Below are positions 25,039 to 38,331 of a DNA stretch of 64,000 nt, piece by piece (position 1 is the first letter of the stretch; every line of letters begins with the position of its first letter). A program made the position numbers and the translations under genes. The notes below the pieces were generated by a model. It ran no database searches and was not told the origin of the DNA. It saw only the letters and a list, made by a program, of their open reading frames with translations. Source of the stretch: Limanda limanda (taxonomy: Eukaryota; Chordata; Actinopteri; Pleuronectiformes; Pleuronectidae). The stretch is from contig NC_083638.1 in NCBI RefSeq assembly GCF_963576545.1, positions 7,976,022 to 8,040,021 on the forward strand, read 5' to 3'.

Positions 25039-25523
25039 AGGGACTCTTACCTTTGTTGCATTTGAGAATTACAGCACATTCAAATCATCCCGCTTTCCTC
25101 CAATGCCCCACCCCCTCGTTCCCATCCGCGGTGTTTTTTTGAAGAAACTTTATTTACAAGCAGACTTACAATTACTGCCTCCGCGCACGCACGTGAGTTT
25201 TTGTTTACCAAAGCAATGGATTCGGTAAGTTATATACATTTACATTCACATGCCTTGATGACGCGGGCCCGAATGCGCCACAAGAAGCAGACGGAAAACC
25301 TGCATGTCCACGCAGCAAACAGACAGGTCTGTCGGCCAATAAGGTCCTTCGGTCCGAAGAATTTTATTGGTTGAAGTTTTCACTAAATATTATGAGAGTG
25401 AAATAATTGTTTGTTTTTACTCCTGGTGGGTCTGTCTTGCATTTTAGAGTGTCATTACCTTATTAATACCAATTTAACCTTATCCAAAAAAAGTGTAAAA
25501 ATGCAACAAAGGTAAGAGTCCCT
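25039..25523. mobile_element. TTAA-flanked MITE, 485 bp, perfect 25-bp inverted ends
   Basis: AGGGACTCTTACCTTTG... (25039-25063) is repeated in perfect inverted form at 25499-25523. TTAA lies directly outside both ends (25035-25038 and 25524-25527). TTAA duplication is characteristic of piggyBac-type insertion, but the ends begin AGGG rather than CCC, so the superfamily is uncertain. No transposase frame is present. The interior includes ATGGATTCG directly followed by GTAAGT (about 25217-25230), which looks like a tiny first exon and donor. Confidence 0.85.
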
Positions 25524-27287
25524 TTAAATATGCTTGATTTTTCTCAAATATCTCTGCATCATTTCTTGAGAAATTCACAAAAATGTTGCCTCAAAAAAAG
25601 ACAGAATCAGCTCGATATGTAAATGAGTATTTCCACCGAGTTTCAATAAAGTAGATTCCGTATTTTTTGCATAATCTTGCAACAGACGAACTGAACGAAT
25701 TGAATGATTTCAATCAATTAATTTACATTTCTACAAAATGATTCTGGAGTTCTGGGCCTGGAACTCATCGCAAAGCTTTCACCATGACGATCAATCAACT
25801 CAAGAGTCGCTCTATGTTCAGCAAACAGACAAAGCCGAATCTGGACAGAGGAAATGTTTGTTGGCCAGTGGTCTTGTTCACAGTCCCAACATCACCAGGC
25901 TGCAGTGAGGAACCACACGAGAAGGTAAGAGAACAGAAGATCCACACTAACGTCTCCTGCCAGTTAACTAAACGCACAAAGATGGGAGAGATTACAGGTT
26001 GGCAGGTGACACACCAGATTAAAAAGCTGCTTTTAACTGACCATCAACAATTTATCTCCTGGAGGAAGATGCAGCTGACACAAGCCAGATTTCTCCATCA
26101 TCCATCCATCAAACCCCCCCATCCACCAAGAAGGGGTCTTTCCACACAGTCCCTTAAATCTGCAGCCAAATCCTCACAGGGCAGTTACCAACAATAAAAT
26201 ATGTAATTGCTTCTTTCATGGTCGTGTTTTCTTTCACGTCTGTGATCCTTCTAGAAGCCACTCGTCTTTATTTCCACACGTCCAGCCCCCCCCAGTCATC
26301 TGTACATCCCCAAATATAAAGCCAGCCAGCCAGCCAGTCATCCATCCAGCACACAGCAGACTGTCCCTGAGGAGCTAGCCTGCTTTCAGCTGCTCGAGGC
26401 GGGTCTGCAGTGGAGAAGAAGAGAGAGAGGGAGTGACTGGACTGCAGACCAGAGGCTGGAACCGGAGATAAAGGACTGAGGCATGAGAGGAGATGGAACT
26501 CAGTCAAACACGCAGACTCTCAAGGCGTCGCCAAACTGTTTAAAAACTAAATAGATTTGTCAGCAGACGCCACAGACGGCGCCTCAACCTCGACTTCAGC
26601 TCTGCAGAGGAGCTGGTGCAAAAAGGCAGTTTACTTTTTTTCTCCATCACAAGCAAAAAATGCAGAACTGAGAGAAGCTGGAGGAGAGGAGACGTTCACA
26701 GAAGTCACAGAGAGAAGGAACTGAACCAGGTAGTTTGTGTGGAAAGCGATTCGGTTAAAGCGAGACAGCAAAGGAATGTCAAGTACGCCTCAGACAAGAG
26801 AGTTGGTGCAGGAAAACAAAGGAGAGAGAGAGTTTGATGCACGTGGAGGAGCGAGCGAGCGGGTGCATGTCAAGCAGCCCGGCTCTCAGCAGGCCGCTCC
26901 TGCATCTGAAGAACTCCTCGGCTGCTGAAAGATTCATAACCCGTCAAATGATTAAACATTGATGATTCAGTTAAAGTTTTCCTTCCCCCTTTCGCAAGGA
27001 GATGACCCGACTCACCGCAAACATCAGAACCCGGCCGGGTGGCGAGTAATGTGATGCGTCACGAACCTAATGAGTCCAGAGACAACATCCTGAGAGGTGA
27101 CATGACACAGTCGATCACAGGAGAGAAGGACCAGGAATAAATAAATCATCTGTGACTCCAAGAACAACGACGCTAAGCCCTGATGTGAAATTCAGCCTGA
27201 AAGTCAGATAAAGGGAGGGGTTGCCTCCAGGGGGCGCTGTCATAAGCATGATGCATCTCAAGCAATCCCGTTGCTGTAGTGTGCGTT

Positions 27288-27306
27288 TGTGTGTGTGTGT
27301 GTGTGT
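27288..27306. repeat. (GT)n microsatellite
   Basis: About nine GT units. Confidence 0.9.
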
Positions 27307-28605
27307 ACATGTGGTATGAAATGAGATTAACGCCACAAAAGACGACACTTGACTTAAATGAATTTAAATTTCTCAGGCTTATACTGAGCTGCTGAATTAA
27401 ATACAAATGAAATCAACTAAAGTAAAACAAAGGGAAAAACAAGTGATTGTTGAATTTCAATGGAGTCGATGTTTGTATGATATTCATTCATGACACGAGG
27501 AGATTAAGAATATATCCAGATCCCTTATGCTGCCTGAAGAGGAGATGTTTTCATCTACATGTCTTTAATTACACATATACTCGTAAAAGGTTTATTACTG
27601 ACGTTGGTAGAAGGAAGATTCTTTACATTTAGGAACCGATCCGGATCCGGGAGGGCGGGGGGGCAGGTCCAGGCATCACTTTGTTTCACAGTGAGATTCA
27701 GGCTGTTTGGAACATTTGCTCTGAGAATAATTCATGGAGCTTGATAAAAAGCACGTTTGAGGTTTGAGGGACTAATATCTCTGAGCGAGAGCACTTCGGT
27801 GCGGCGTGATTGAATTTAAGGAGACTGCTGGAGCTCGGTGGAGGAATGTGCTCGACTTAGTTCCATTAGTGAGGCTACATACTGTGTGTTCTTATTTAAA
27901 CATGCAACAGAAAAAGTTAATAAAACCTGAGCCCTGAATATATCTGACAAACTAAGTTAACAAACTAAGTTATCAAACTAAATTACAATTAACAGGTTGA
28001 AAAACTGAGGTAAACTAGTAGTTTTCTCTTCAAATACAAGAAGATGGTTAACCTAACAAACACAGACACCCCAGTTTATAGTCAGAATCAGCTCATTGTA
28101 ATATGAGAAACATTAGAGATGTTGTTTTTCTCCACCTGATGTTTATAAGTTTGTAAAGTTCACTCTACTTTTAGCTAAGATTTGGTTTCCACCAACTTTG
28201 AATCTGGATCTTTGGCTGCAAAACTCTGTTGAGTTAATATTCTCCCTAAAACCCACTGGAGCTGAACATCAGACAAAGACCAGGCTGCAAAACAAGATGC
28301 AAATGTGGAAAAGATGTAAATACAATATTGTAAAGTATCAGGTTAGACACAATTAGAAAGGATTAACGATTCCTGCTTCAAAAACAAAAGTGTTTATATA
28401 TATTATCCGTTGCTATGGAGACCAATAACCAATTTGATCCTATGACTTGAAACTGTCTTTATCGAGAGTAAAACTTAATGAGCAGTTACAGTTGTACTTT
28501 TGCTTCCGTTTGCAGAAATTTACTGCAAGATCTAGAGATTTAAATTTATGCTGCTGAACTATACAGTCCCTGTGGGCACGCTTTCCATATTGTGTGAGTG
28601 TGTGG

Positions 28606-28728
<123 letters not shown>

Positions 28729-30121
28729 GGTGGTGCATGTATTTTGTTAACATCTTTCTCGGCTGAGATCGTATCCATAATCGGCTCTGCCCCCCCGGCA
28801 GCTCCACACAATCCTCCTCAGCTGTGGGCTGTGCTTCAAACCACACACACACCAGATATATAAATATAAATATACATATATAAATATAAATATATATAGA
28901 ACACAGACACACGGGGGAACTAGGTGGGATTGAGATGTGAGCTCACTTAGCAGAATGTGCTGTGAGGAGCTGTATCAGTAGCTGTCAGGCCTCCGGTCGC
29001 CCCCCTGCTGGCAGAGCCGGGGTCCCTGTTGAGATCCAGGAGAGCACCCCCCCCTGCACGACTCAGCCAGGCTTAATTACCTCACTCCGCCTGACAAACA
29101 GCCGACCAGCCGATCCGACGGTGGGCCGGCAGCAGCCACACTTCCTCCTCACTGTCGGCAGCGATGCTCACTCAGCTATTTGTCTCAATTAGCAGCGGCT
29201 CTGCATGCTTGAGGAATCCGACGTCAGGATGAGGCTGGGGGGGGTAGCGGCGTCCCCCAGTACTGTGCCGTCCCCCCTTATACCGGTGATGAATCATCCC
29301 CCCCTGAGAGCTCTCAGCCACCGCGTCGTTAAACGTGGAATAAAGCAACAAATCGGCAAATAACCTCATCATCACGCAGTCATGCTTGTGGCAGGCTCCT
29401 TAATCACAGCCTCACCGCCCCGGAGCTGACAGCCACAGCCGCAGTGTTTACCCCGGCATGCGTTTCTTCATCCTTTAAAAGACAGAGCAAAGTGAGGCGG
29501 GCGGGCGGGCGGGGGGGGAGAGTGTGTGGCTGTGGAGCAAACAAGTGGTGCAGCGTGGGCGGCATGCAGAGCCGAGGCCGGGAGATACGGTGGAGACAGG
29601 ACATACAGGGAGGAGGACACATGGGGAGATAATGTAGCCAGAGGTCACACAAGGGCGCCTGGCTTCTTCTCTGCTGGAGAAAAGGAAACTGTATCCGTCA
29701 CGCTCCAGAAGGAACCACAGCAAACTCCTGCTGCTATTATTCACCACATGTTAAATATAGAGGACCGAGAGACGAGAGGATTCATCACCTGTAACTTTTT
29801 CCTGTATCGACTCGGAGCTGTTTTAATCCTGAGCAGCTCAACCCACGGTGAAGTGAAGTGAAGAGACGACAGGAAGCTGCTGCAGCCACAGGATGAAGTG
29901 TTTTATTATCTCCACACAGAGATGTATTTTTTAAGTTATGTCTTGTTACTAAGCCAGCATGAGATATTGTTTGTCGCATATGTCCACATAAGACAAATAT
30001 ATTTGTATTAATCCTGCGTTTTATATCATTCAGGAAACTGTAGCGGCAAAAAGAAAGTCAACAGAGATAAAGACAGTTTTTCTACTTCAGTGTTCACAGG
30101 ATAAATGTGAGTAAAGGTTAA

Positions 30122-30203
30122 TTGGGCTGCGACCAACAATTAGATTCATCGATATGTTTTCAATTGTCTCCATTAATCGATTAATTGTTTGGTCCAAAGT
30201 CGA
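30122..30203. repeat. Dispersed fish repeat (GGGCTGCGACCAACAATTA type)
   Basis: GGGCTGCGACCAACAATTAG ... CATTAATCGATTAATTGTTT ... GGTCCAAA is a short repeat recognised from many teleost sequences. It lies 130 bp from the hAT-like copy at 30335. Confidence 0.5.
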
Positions 30204-30334
30204 CTAGCAGGAGATTTGCACAACTGAGAAGCTGGAACTGTTAAATGTTGGAGTATATTTACTAGAAATTACTGGAAATACACTTTGCAACAGCGTTTAA
30301 CACTCGGGGCGGAAATTGCGGTAACTCTCTATAT

Positions 30335-30776
30335 CAGGGGTGTCCAAACTTTTTATCCCGAGGGCCACATACAGAAAAAAATACGAAGGTCTGGGCCACT
30401 CACGCAGCCACGCCCCCCTGCCCTGGAGCGGACTGTTGACAATCGCTTCGCTCAGGGCGGGGGGGGGGGGGCGTAACGGTGTTAACTGAGAAGTACAATA
30501 CAGTGGGCCATAGTCCATTACATTACATTTAGCTGACGCTTTTATCCAAAGCTACTTATAATAAGTGCATTCAAGGGTACCCGAGGGTACAAACCCAGAA
30601 CAACAAGAATCAAGAAAGTACAATTTCTTCAAAAATAGAGCAAAACTACAATAAGTGTGCTATAAGGAAGTGCCATTTAAGTGCTACTAAATTGTTAGTT
30701 TAAAAAAAAAGGCAGGCCAATTTAAAATGGATGGCGGGCCGCGGATGGCCCGCGGGCCGTAGTTTGGACACCCCTG
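30335..30776. mobile_element. Second, shortened copy of the CAGGGGTGTCCAAACT hAT-like family
   Basis: 442 bp with the same ends as the 4651-5571 element and its own perfect 8-bp target duplication, CTCTATAT (30327-30334 and 30777-30784). It shares the outer segments (TATCCCGAGGGCCACATA near the left; GCCATTTAAGTGCTACT and GGCCCGCGGGCCGTAG near the right) and half of the GC-rich hairpin. It lacks the MADF segment. Between about 30517 and 30662 it has unrelated sequence that matches a different dispersed fish repeat. Confidence 0.88.
30517..30662. repeat. Dispersed fish repeat nested in the hAT-like copy
   Basis: Starts TTACATTACATTTAGCTGAC and continues GCTTTTATCCAAAGC..., a series I recognise as very common in teleost non-coding DNA. 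It lies inside the hAT-like copy and is absent from the copy at 4651-5571, so it was inserted later or replaced the internal part. Family not assigned. Confidence 0.5.
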
Positions 30777-32649
30777 CTCTATATGATACGATCCCCAATA
30801 TGTAGCCTGCGATAACATCAAGATACAGCAATTCTGCAATGATCTATATATTGCAACACAATCATAAAAATCACAATATCTGTCAAACTGAAGATTACTA
30901 CATGTGCAGGATTTGTGTGTTTAGTCAGTGGTGTCAGTTTCACAAAGTTTAACCCACAAACACAAGTGCATAAAGTCCTAAAGTGTTATCTTAGTGCCTC
31001 TTTAGTCTTTAACAAACACACTCTAAATTGTCAATGTCCTTGTGTGACATCATTCTAATGCTAAAAAAACATAACGTGGCAAAAGACCAAACTATAATCT
31101 ATATTAAACTAACTAACTAAATATCGATATATTGTGCAAACTTATTGATAATCGTACCTATGAGTCAGGACGACGATTTACTACATTAATATTTTGTCCC
31201 ACCCTGAATTAATCACAGTAAAACTCAAATATAAACCGTCTTTCCACCTCATCTCATTTTACCATGTTACGATCCCCTGTTCTTCGTATCGTGCCGCCTC
31301 ACCAGCAGCTGTGTCAGTCTCTGAAAACATCACAGTGAACAAACACACTAATATTTCTCTAAAAATAAAGAAAGACACAATCAGCTCCCTCTCCCTCTCG
31401 TATCGGAGCAAATGGGACGGGAGGCGACTCATCAAATACCCACGACTGGAAATGCAAACCAGCGGCTGCGTGCCGGGGCAACGTCTCCGTGTTTAGTGAC
31501 TTCGAACTGTGTCGCGGTCGATTATGAAGTCAGCAGCGATGAATTATTAAAAAACAAATGGCACTCCAGATGTTTACACACCCCCCCCCCCCCTCCACCC
31601 CCCTCCCCCCGGTCCTCATGACAAACGCTATCTCTCTGGGGCACGGAGATGCGAGCCGAGCGTTAACATGAGCTTGATGAATCTGTGTGGCCTTCCTCCC
31701 ACCGGTGTGTGTGGGTGTGTGCGTGGGTGGGAGGGAGTTGTGTGGATGTGTGTGGGTGGGGGGGGGGGTGTGTTTGGTGCAGTTCTTGCTCGCCCTGTCA
31801 CGGTGATACACGAGCCGCCCTCAGTCTTCTGGCATTGTAAAGTTAAAGCTTTAGTGTTAATAAAGCGCTGGTGTGAGGCCGGCAGGTACTTCAGTGTTTC
31901 CTGTTCAGGGGGAAATGATGTCGCCGTGTTTTTACCGGCTCCGTTCAGACCGGTTTAATCTTCCACTGGAAGACGAGGTGTAAACCTCTGAGCTGCTTTC
32001 ACCCCTTTGAAGAAATGTTTAATAGATTAGGTGATCGGGTGAAATCACTGACGTTCGGCTGATAATCATTTTAGTCGCCGACTGATGAAAAACAGACGTA
32101 AACCTGTGGGTTCAGGCGTCTCCAAGGTCAAATCGTCCTCCAGCTTTTCATCTTGTGTCTTAACTTGGGACGTGTCACGTGTGGATTTACTCATTAGAGA
32201 TGGAAAACCGTAAGTGTTGGTTACAAGGAACCAAGTGGGAAGGTTTGAAAACTGTTTAGAGAAGGAGGGGCGCTGAAATAAGTACTTGTCAGGTGATTGG
32301 ACGAACCGTCTGTCTGTCAGTCACTGAAGCAAGAAGAGCGAACTCGTCTTTTCCATCGAGACGAGTCTGAGCTCTCAGATCCGTTCTTTGTTCTCGTTTC
32401 AGTGAAACAACCGAGAATCTGAAGAGTGAGACGGAGGAAAACCTGGATTCTTTAAAATCTCACAAGAATCAAACTGACCAATTTGACAGAATAAACAATG
32501 TAGAGAAGTTAGTTTTCTTAGTTCAAGCTCTACATGTTTTATGGTATTTACTTATAATAAAACTGATGGTTTTAACTGTAGAATTTCCAGCCTCGGTTAC
32601 TCTGTAATAAGGGTTTGATGACAACACCTTGGGAATCACTGCAAAGTCG

Positions 32650-32687
32650 GTTTGTTTGTTTGTTTGTTTGTTTGTTTGTTTGTTTGC
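32650..32687. repeat. (TTTG)n microsatellite
   Basis: Nine TTTG units, directly before a dispersed fish repeat. Confidence 0.95.
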
Positions 32688-32688
32688 A

Positions 32689-32945
32689 GGGTTAAATAAA
32701 AACTACTCAACTGATTTCCATGGAAAGGGGGGGGGATCCAGGACTTTTCCACGTTTCGTCAACATTTCCGTTCATTTCTCAGAGAATAATTCATGGATCT
32801 TGCTGGAAAAAGGCATCTTCAGGGAACTGATATTTATAAGAACGTCTCAAGAATTTAAATGTGGTTTCACCGGGGAGCTGTCGGGCGATGGGGGGGCTAA
32901 ACGTCCTACTGAGGAGTTTTTTACTCCCCATTCGCCTCCATCAGG
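32689..32945 (+). repeat. Dispersed fish repeat (ACTACTCAACTGATTTCCA type)
   Basis: AAAAACTACTCAACTGATTT, GGATCCAGGACTTTTCCACG, TTTCTCAGAGAATAATTCAT, GGATCTTGCTGGAAAAAGGC. Fragments of the same family recur at 54212-54325, at 60389-60480 and probably at 27715-27757. Family not assigned. Confidence 0.55.
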
Positions 32946-34395
32946 ATCTTAGGTATAAAACCCCAAAATAAAGCTGAGCCGATTCCTCTCTTACATATTC
33001 ATTATTTTTGATGTGAAGGCTTCTCAAGGAGCAAACAGCAAGCCAAATTAATTTAGCAGCAGGACTGAAGCAGCCTCCGTGGTTTCCTTCAAAGCGCCTC
33101 TCACTTTTAAGCTCTCCGTCTCGCCTCAGAGACAAAACTGTCCGACATGAAAAGCGCGTAGTGAAGAAGAGCTGCAGCATCTCTGGCTGTGTTCCTGCGC
33201 TGCCTCCTCTTCCTCTAACCCTGACTAAAACAAAATGACGGCTCGCCCCTGTGATGCAGCCGGCGCTCACATTTCTTATTTTTCACATCCAGCTACTCTT
33301 TGATCCTTCACTGGAGACTTGTGCGTTCACTCCTTCCTCCTGCTGGAGCTGTAAACACCGAGGAAGGTACAGTACAGAACAGCTTCTGCAAACACTGCCG
33401 CCGGGGCTGAGAGAGAGAGAGAGCAACAAAATGCAAAAAAGATTTCATCTGACTTCAACACTTCTGACACGCAGCTACAGTTTGTGTGCCTTAAGGTCTC
33501 ATCAACCAAACCAGTAACCAGCTCGTCAGCAACACCTTCTCACTTTCTTTCTTTCTTGAAATCAACATTATGATTCAGTTTTTATCATTTCAAATACACT
33601 GTGTTCCAGATGGGTTCAGCAGTTCAGTTCAGACACAGCATGTTCGACGCATACTAATGAATTGAAATTTGTAAGACGGATAAATGATTTTGTTCCAGGA
33701 AATTAAGTTTGCTACATCGTTCACTGGTGACTTTCTGAGATATAGATACACTTAGTTATTCATATTCAGACGCATCATTAGTATTTTTCTCGCAAATTAT
33801 TTTCAGGGGAAATCAAACCTGACTCTGACGGACGTTTGTCGGCAGATAAACGATAAAACGCCACAAACAGCAGGATGAGATTGTTAATTCGGTGAGGAAA
33901 TACACAAAATATTAAAATATAAACATGTAGATTGTCAAAATGTTTCCTACACTGACCAACAAGTAAGAAAACAAGATGTTTTCAGATCTCACAAAAGCCA
34001 CCGGAGGTCCTTATAAAATCACCATTCGATATGTGTGAGGTCATAAAGGGAAAAAAGGCAAACTAAGGACATTCCTACTCCCCAGAGGCTGAACCTTCAA
34101 ACCTCTGCACAAGATATTTCATCCTGCGTTGGGTTTCATGGTCGGACACTTTGGCCCCAGAGATGAGATCAGATTCATGCCCACTGTGGTTTTTATAGCT
34201 ATTTCCCTTCAGGCTAAGAATCACTTGATGGTTTTAAACAGCTCTCACCACCAAACACATAAATTTGCACAAACATTCATCCAAGCCGAGTCTGACACTG
34301 TAGCTCTAAGGAGTCTTAAAGTAGGCTGCACTGGTCTGACAACCAGTAAATGTTAGCTAACGTCTCGTAAATCCACAGCTGTCACACGGAACTGT

Positions 34396-34656
34396 TTGGA
34401 GACGTGCGAGCGGCGAGCTCCTCCCACTCGTTTGAAAAGACGGTGGAACTTCCTGTTCGGATCCCCTGGAGGCGTGAGAAGTTTTCTTTCCACTGTAAAC
34501 ATGAAAATCAGCCACATCGGTTCTGGCAAGGTGTTCGCGCGGCTAAAGAGCGATATGCTCCGTGGCTTCATCCTTAAAGACAGCGTCACTGACAGCTTCT
34601 GCCTTGAAGATGCCACGGCTGCATCTGGTGAGTGCGGCAAAGGGTTGCCCCGGTAA
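34396..34656 (+). other. Candidate coding exon of unknown identity (open frame with donor site)
   Basis: An 86-codon plus-strand frame. The part from the second ATG (34501) reads MKISHIGSGKVFARLKSDML, then RGFILKDSVTDSFCLEDATA. Codon third positions are mostly G/C, unlike the neighbourhood, and a consensus donor GGTGAGT occurs at 34629-34635. It could be a first exon, a captured exon in an old repeat, or chance: the two minus-strand frames here are also open, which weakens the case. I do not recognise the protein and see no downstream acceptor or partner exon. Confidence 0.25.
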
Positions 34657-35138
34657 CCAGCTTGTAGGGGGGATGACAGTTAATCCACGAAACACCGTGA
34701 CCAAATTGTAGGAGATGAGCCCGGTGCTGCTAAATCCCAAAGTACTTTCTCTCTCTGTATTTAGTTTTTCTCTTTAAACACATATTATCAAAAACTGCTT
34801 TGAAGAATACACTAAATATAGAGCTCAGCGTTTTATCTCCTTAGCTGCTGCCTGAATTTAAATCAAATAATTTAATTATAATTGTTTAATAATTAATTCA
34901 CCCTGTTTCCAAACAGTTCGTCTAATGAATGATGAAAAATGTTAAATTATTGTTGTCTCATCCAAACTTTATCTCGTGGGTAAGACATGAGAAGTTGCCT
35001 GTTGGCTGCAGCGCTGACGTTATCTCAAAAGACACGAGTTACTTTCATGCTTGGATATTATTCTTTCAGAGAAAAAGAGCCAGAGCCAGAGATTGTGGAG
35101 CAAGAACTGAAAATGTTAGTTTGTTCTGAAGTGGAGGG

Positions 35139-35247
<109 letters not shown>

Positions 35248-35667
35248 TGAGAAACTGAGGAACTGTGTGAACCGTCTTCCAACTGAACCTGCATTCATTT
35301 CATACATGAACTTTTCAACCATATTCTTTAGTATTTGGATCACGGTCATAAAAATAAAGTTTGAAAGGTAAATATGTCTACATGTGTAAATAAGTCTACA
35401 AGCTATTTAATGAGCATGTAAATAACAGGAATTTGACTTGGGATTTAAATATAAAAAGACATGATCAGGATCAGCTAAAAATAACTCACTGTGCATGTTC
35501 CTGCTCTGCTTGTGTTTTTGAAATCAGAGCATCACAATCTTTCCTGCTCTCTCTCAGTTATTACTGAATATGAAGTGAGTTACGTTCTTTCACCTTGACA
35601 AGTTCAGACTTACTTCCAGGGAGGGCCATGGTAAAGTTTGTTATTTATACTATTATTATAAAATATA

Positions 35668-35745
35668 CATTAATAACTGTATTTATATAGCACTTAACTA
35701 ACAAGGTTACAAAGTGCTTCACTACATCCAAGGCAAAACATGAAT
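35668..35745 (+). repeat. Dispersed fish repeat (TTTATATAGCACTT type)
   Basis: TTTATATAGCACTTAACTAA followed by GGTTACAAAGTGCTTCACTA is a common short teleost repeat, often the 3' end of a LINE. No other part of an element is visible. Confidence 0.45.
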
Positions 35746-36886
35746 ACAATTGAGTTGAAGGTTTTAAAAAATCTGAACATATTAAGCCCTCGAGATTTAT
35801 AGAGAAATTATAGAGAAACTCAACACTTTGCCGACTGATCTATACATTATACATAATACATCAGTAAACTATGCTTCACTACTCAATATGTAGGAAATAT
35901 ACAAATGTCAATAAGGTGATAATCTGCATGAGTGACAAAGAGAAAGAAAATCCTCTGCTAAAGGTTATTTATTCAACGTGGGCAGACATGATCAACATAG
36001 GCGAAATTGGACTGTATATTAAATTGTTTCGTGAGCTTTAAATTATACATTTAAAACCAAATATTTGCTTTATTTTAAGGTCAAGAAATATAATACGTTG
36101 ACTTGTGTGTCTTTAAGCTGCGATTCCTTGGTGAATCTGCAGGTGACAACACAAACACTAGCTCGATGCTACAATGCTAACGTGAAACCTTCCTTCTGTG
36201 TCGTTTCTTTTTGTTGGGCAATAAAGTTTCGGCTGCTGGTGTCGGATGCATCTCCTGCATCGTCTGCAGATGCTACCGAAACGTCTTTAGCTGCAATTAG
36301 TCATAACAGAACAAACTCCAATCTTCTTTAGGTGATAAAGCCGGCGGAGTGAAAGTAAATGCAATTACAGCGCAACTCCGATAGCATCAAAACAAAGACA
36401 ATCGCTGCGGGCAGGACAAAGCAGGGCTAATTAGATCAGGCGCCTGATGGAGATAGGAAGGTGCTGAAGACTCGTTCCTGCTCCTCTCCACCAGCAGTTT
36501 GAGGCAGCGTTAAATAGACAGGGTTTAATTGCTCCGCACTGAGGTTACTGCGCCGCTTTCCAGTCATGCAGCGGAGGATTTAAAGATGTGCACGTCCAAT
36601 CGTAGATGACGTCCCTCCCTGTGTGATAATGAGGCGGCCGTTAGAGGAAGCTTTCTGAGCGAATGGCCGATCCATCCATTGCGACAATTCTCCAGACGGT
36701 TGATTTTTAACTTGCGTTTGTTTATAATAAGTCTGAGGGTGATGCAAAAGATATCAACAAAGGGGCAAAGTTGGCTGGAGTCTGAGTCGTAAGAACAGAT
36801 GAAGGAGGAAGGAATCCAGCCTCCTTCCGGGCTGGGAGCTCAGTGGGGAGCTGCAATATGTGCTGGTATTATTAAAGCTGTAACTA

Positions 36887-36891
<5 letters not shown>

Positions 36892-36983
<92 letters not shown>

Positions 36984-37009
36984 TGTGTGTGTGTGTGTGT
37001 GTGTGTGTG
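36892..37009. repeat. Long (GT)n microsatellite
   Basis: About 58 GT units with a single AC interruption at 36981. Confidence 0.95.
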
Positions 37010-37194
37010 CAGCACAGTCGGACAAGCTGAATGAGTCAGACTCGCAGTTTCCACAACCATGTTTTACTGTGATTGGAGGAATGCACGGCTGGAAGTGAAT
37101 TTCAAGGAGTAAAAAATAAAATAAAAACATCACTGGTATGTATAAAAAAAAAAATATGTCTGAGAGGTAGTATTAAAAACTTTATTCAGGGTGG

Positions 37195-37612
37195 TGGAGA
37201 TGTTTCTATATGTGGAAGATCGGGTCCAGACGTTTGCTTTTCACAAGAACGCAACGGAGGTTTGTCCGAATCAGACGAAAAGTGTCCGAAACATTCAGGT
37301 GATGGGCGGAGCCTCGGCTAAGCGGCAGGAGGTGGGACATGACGTAAAAATTCTGTCGCGGAAATCACGTGTTGTTGTTTTTCGTTGTTGTGTCGCCAAA
37401 AGCTCTCAAATCTTGTTCAAGTTGACATATTTGTCTGCCTCTTTTAAATGTTCTGTATTTTAAAATGATATTTTTCGCCCTAGTTACTAAAAGGGCTGGC
37501 AGGACAATGTCCATAGCAACTGACGCAGATATTTGCGTTCTCACATCCAGCCTTTTCGCGAAAAATTTCACGAAAGATGTCCAGGTTACAAGGTGCACGT
37601 GTGAAAAACAGC
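37195..37612. repeat. Possible MITE-like dispersed element
   Basis: TTTGCTTTTCACAAGAACGC at the left and the reverse complement of GTGCACGTGTGAAAAAC at the right resemble each other as loose inverted ends, with a GGGCGGAGCCT-type centre. The ends are imperfect and no target duplication was found. Confidence 0.3.
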
Positions 37613-38306
37613 TTGAGATGAGAAGGTGCTGAACAATGTCTCTACAAACAAAACAACCAGAATGTGTTTAAACACCAGATGTAAAGAGATGAGATCATGT
37701 TTTCCCCCCGGCCTTTAATTTGACAGGAGGGGGGGGGGAACAGAGACACGACTGTCCCTTTAAAAAGATATCGCCCTCGTGTGCGATGAATAATTCAGAC
37801 GTAATAATTCCACCGAGGTTCCTTTGAGGTGGGACCAGTGTCTCGCCTCCTCCAGCAGTAGGACAGCCAGGAAGCTCATGCATAAAAGATGCAAGGTTTG
37901 ATAGCCTCCGTTGGATTCTGTGGCGGGGGGGGGGGGGGAATGTGCACCATGGAGTTTAGAGATGTAGTCTGGCTGAGCTGCTGCTATGTGTGTTGTCAGG
38001 GAGGGGTGTGTTAGTGTGTGTGTGTGTGCGGGGGGGTATAAATAGCAACAACACGGATGCAGGAGAGAATTAGACCTCAGTGAAACCTCCCAGTTTCCAG
38101 CCTGCTCACTCCCAACCTGCAGGACTGGTGCAGGAACAGCCTGCGACAAAATATTAAGATTAAGATACAATATACTGGGCTGCTGCTATTTGGGTTTCAT
38201 CAAGAAATTCTAAAAATATGTCATCACCGGCATTTCATTCTGAATCGTGAGCTAAATCCAGCCCTTTTAATTTGGCATTTCCTTTTTCATGTTTTGTCAG
38301 ATTCAA

Positions 38307-38331
38307 AGAGAGAGAGAGAGAGAGAGAGAGG
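38307..38331. repeat. (GA)n microsatellite
   Basis: About 12 GA units. Confidence 0.9.
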
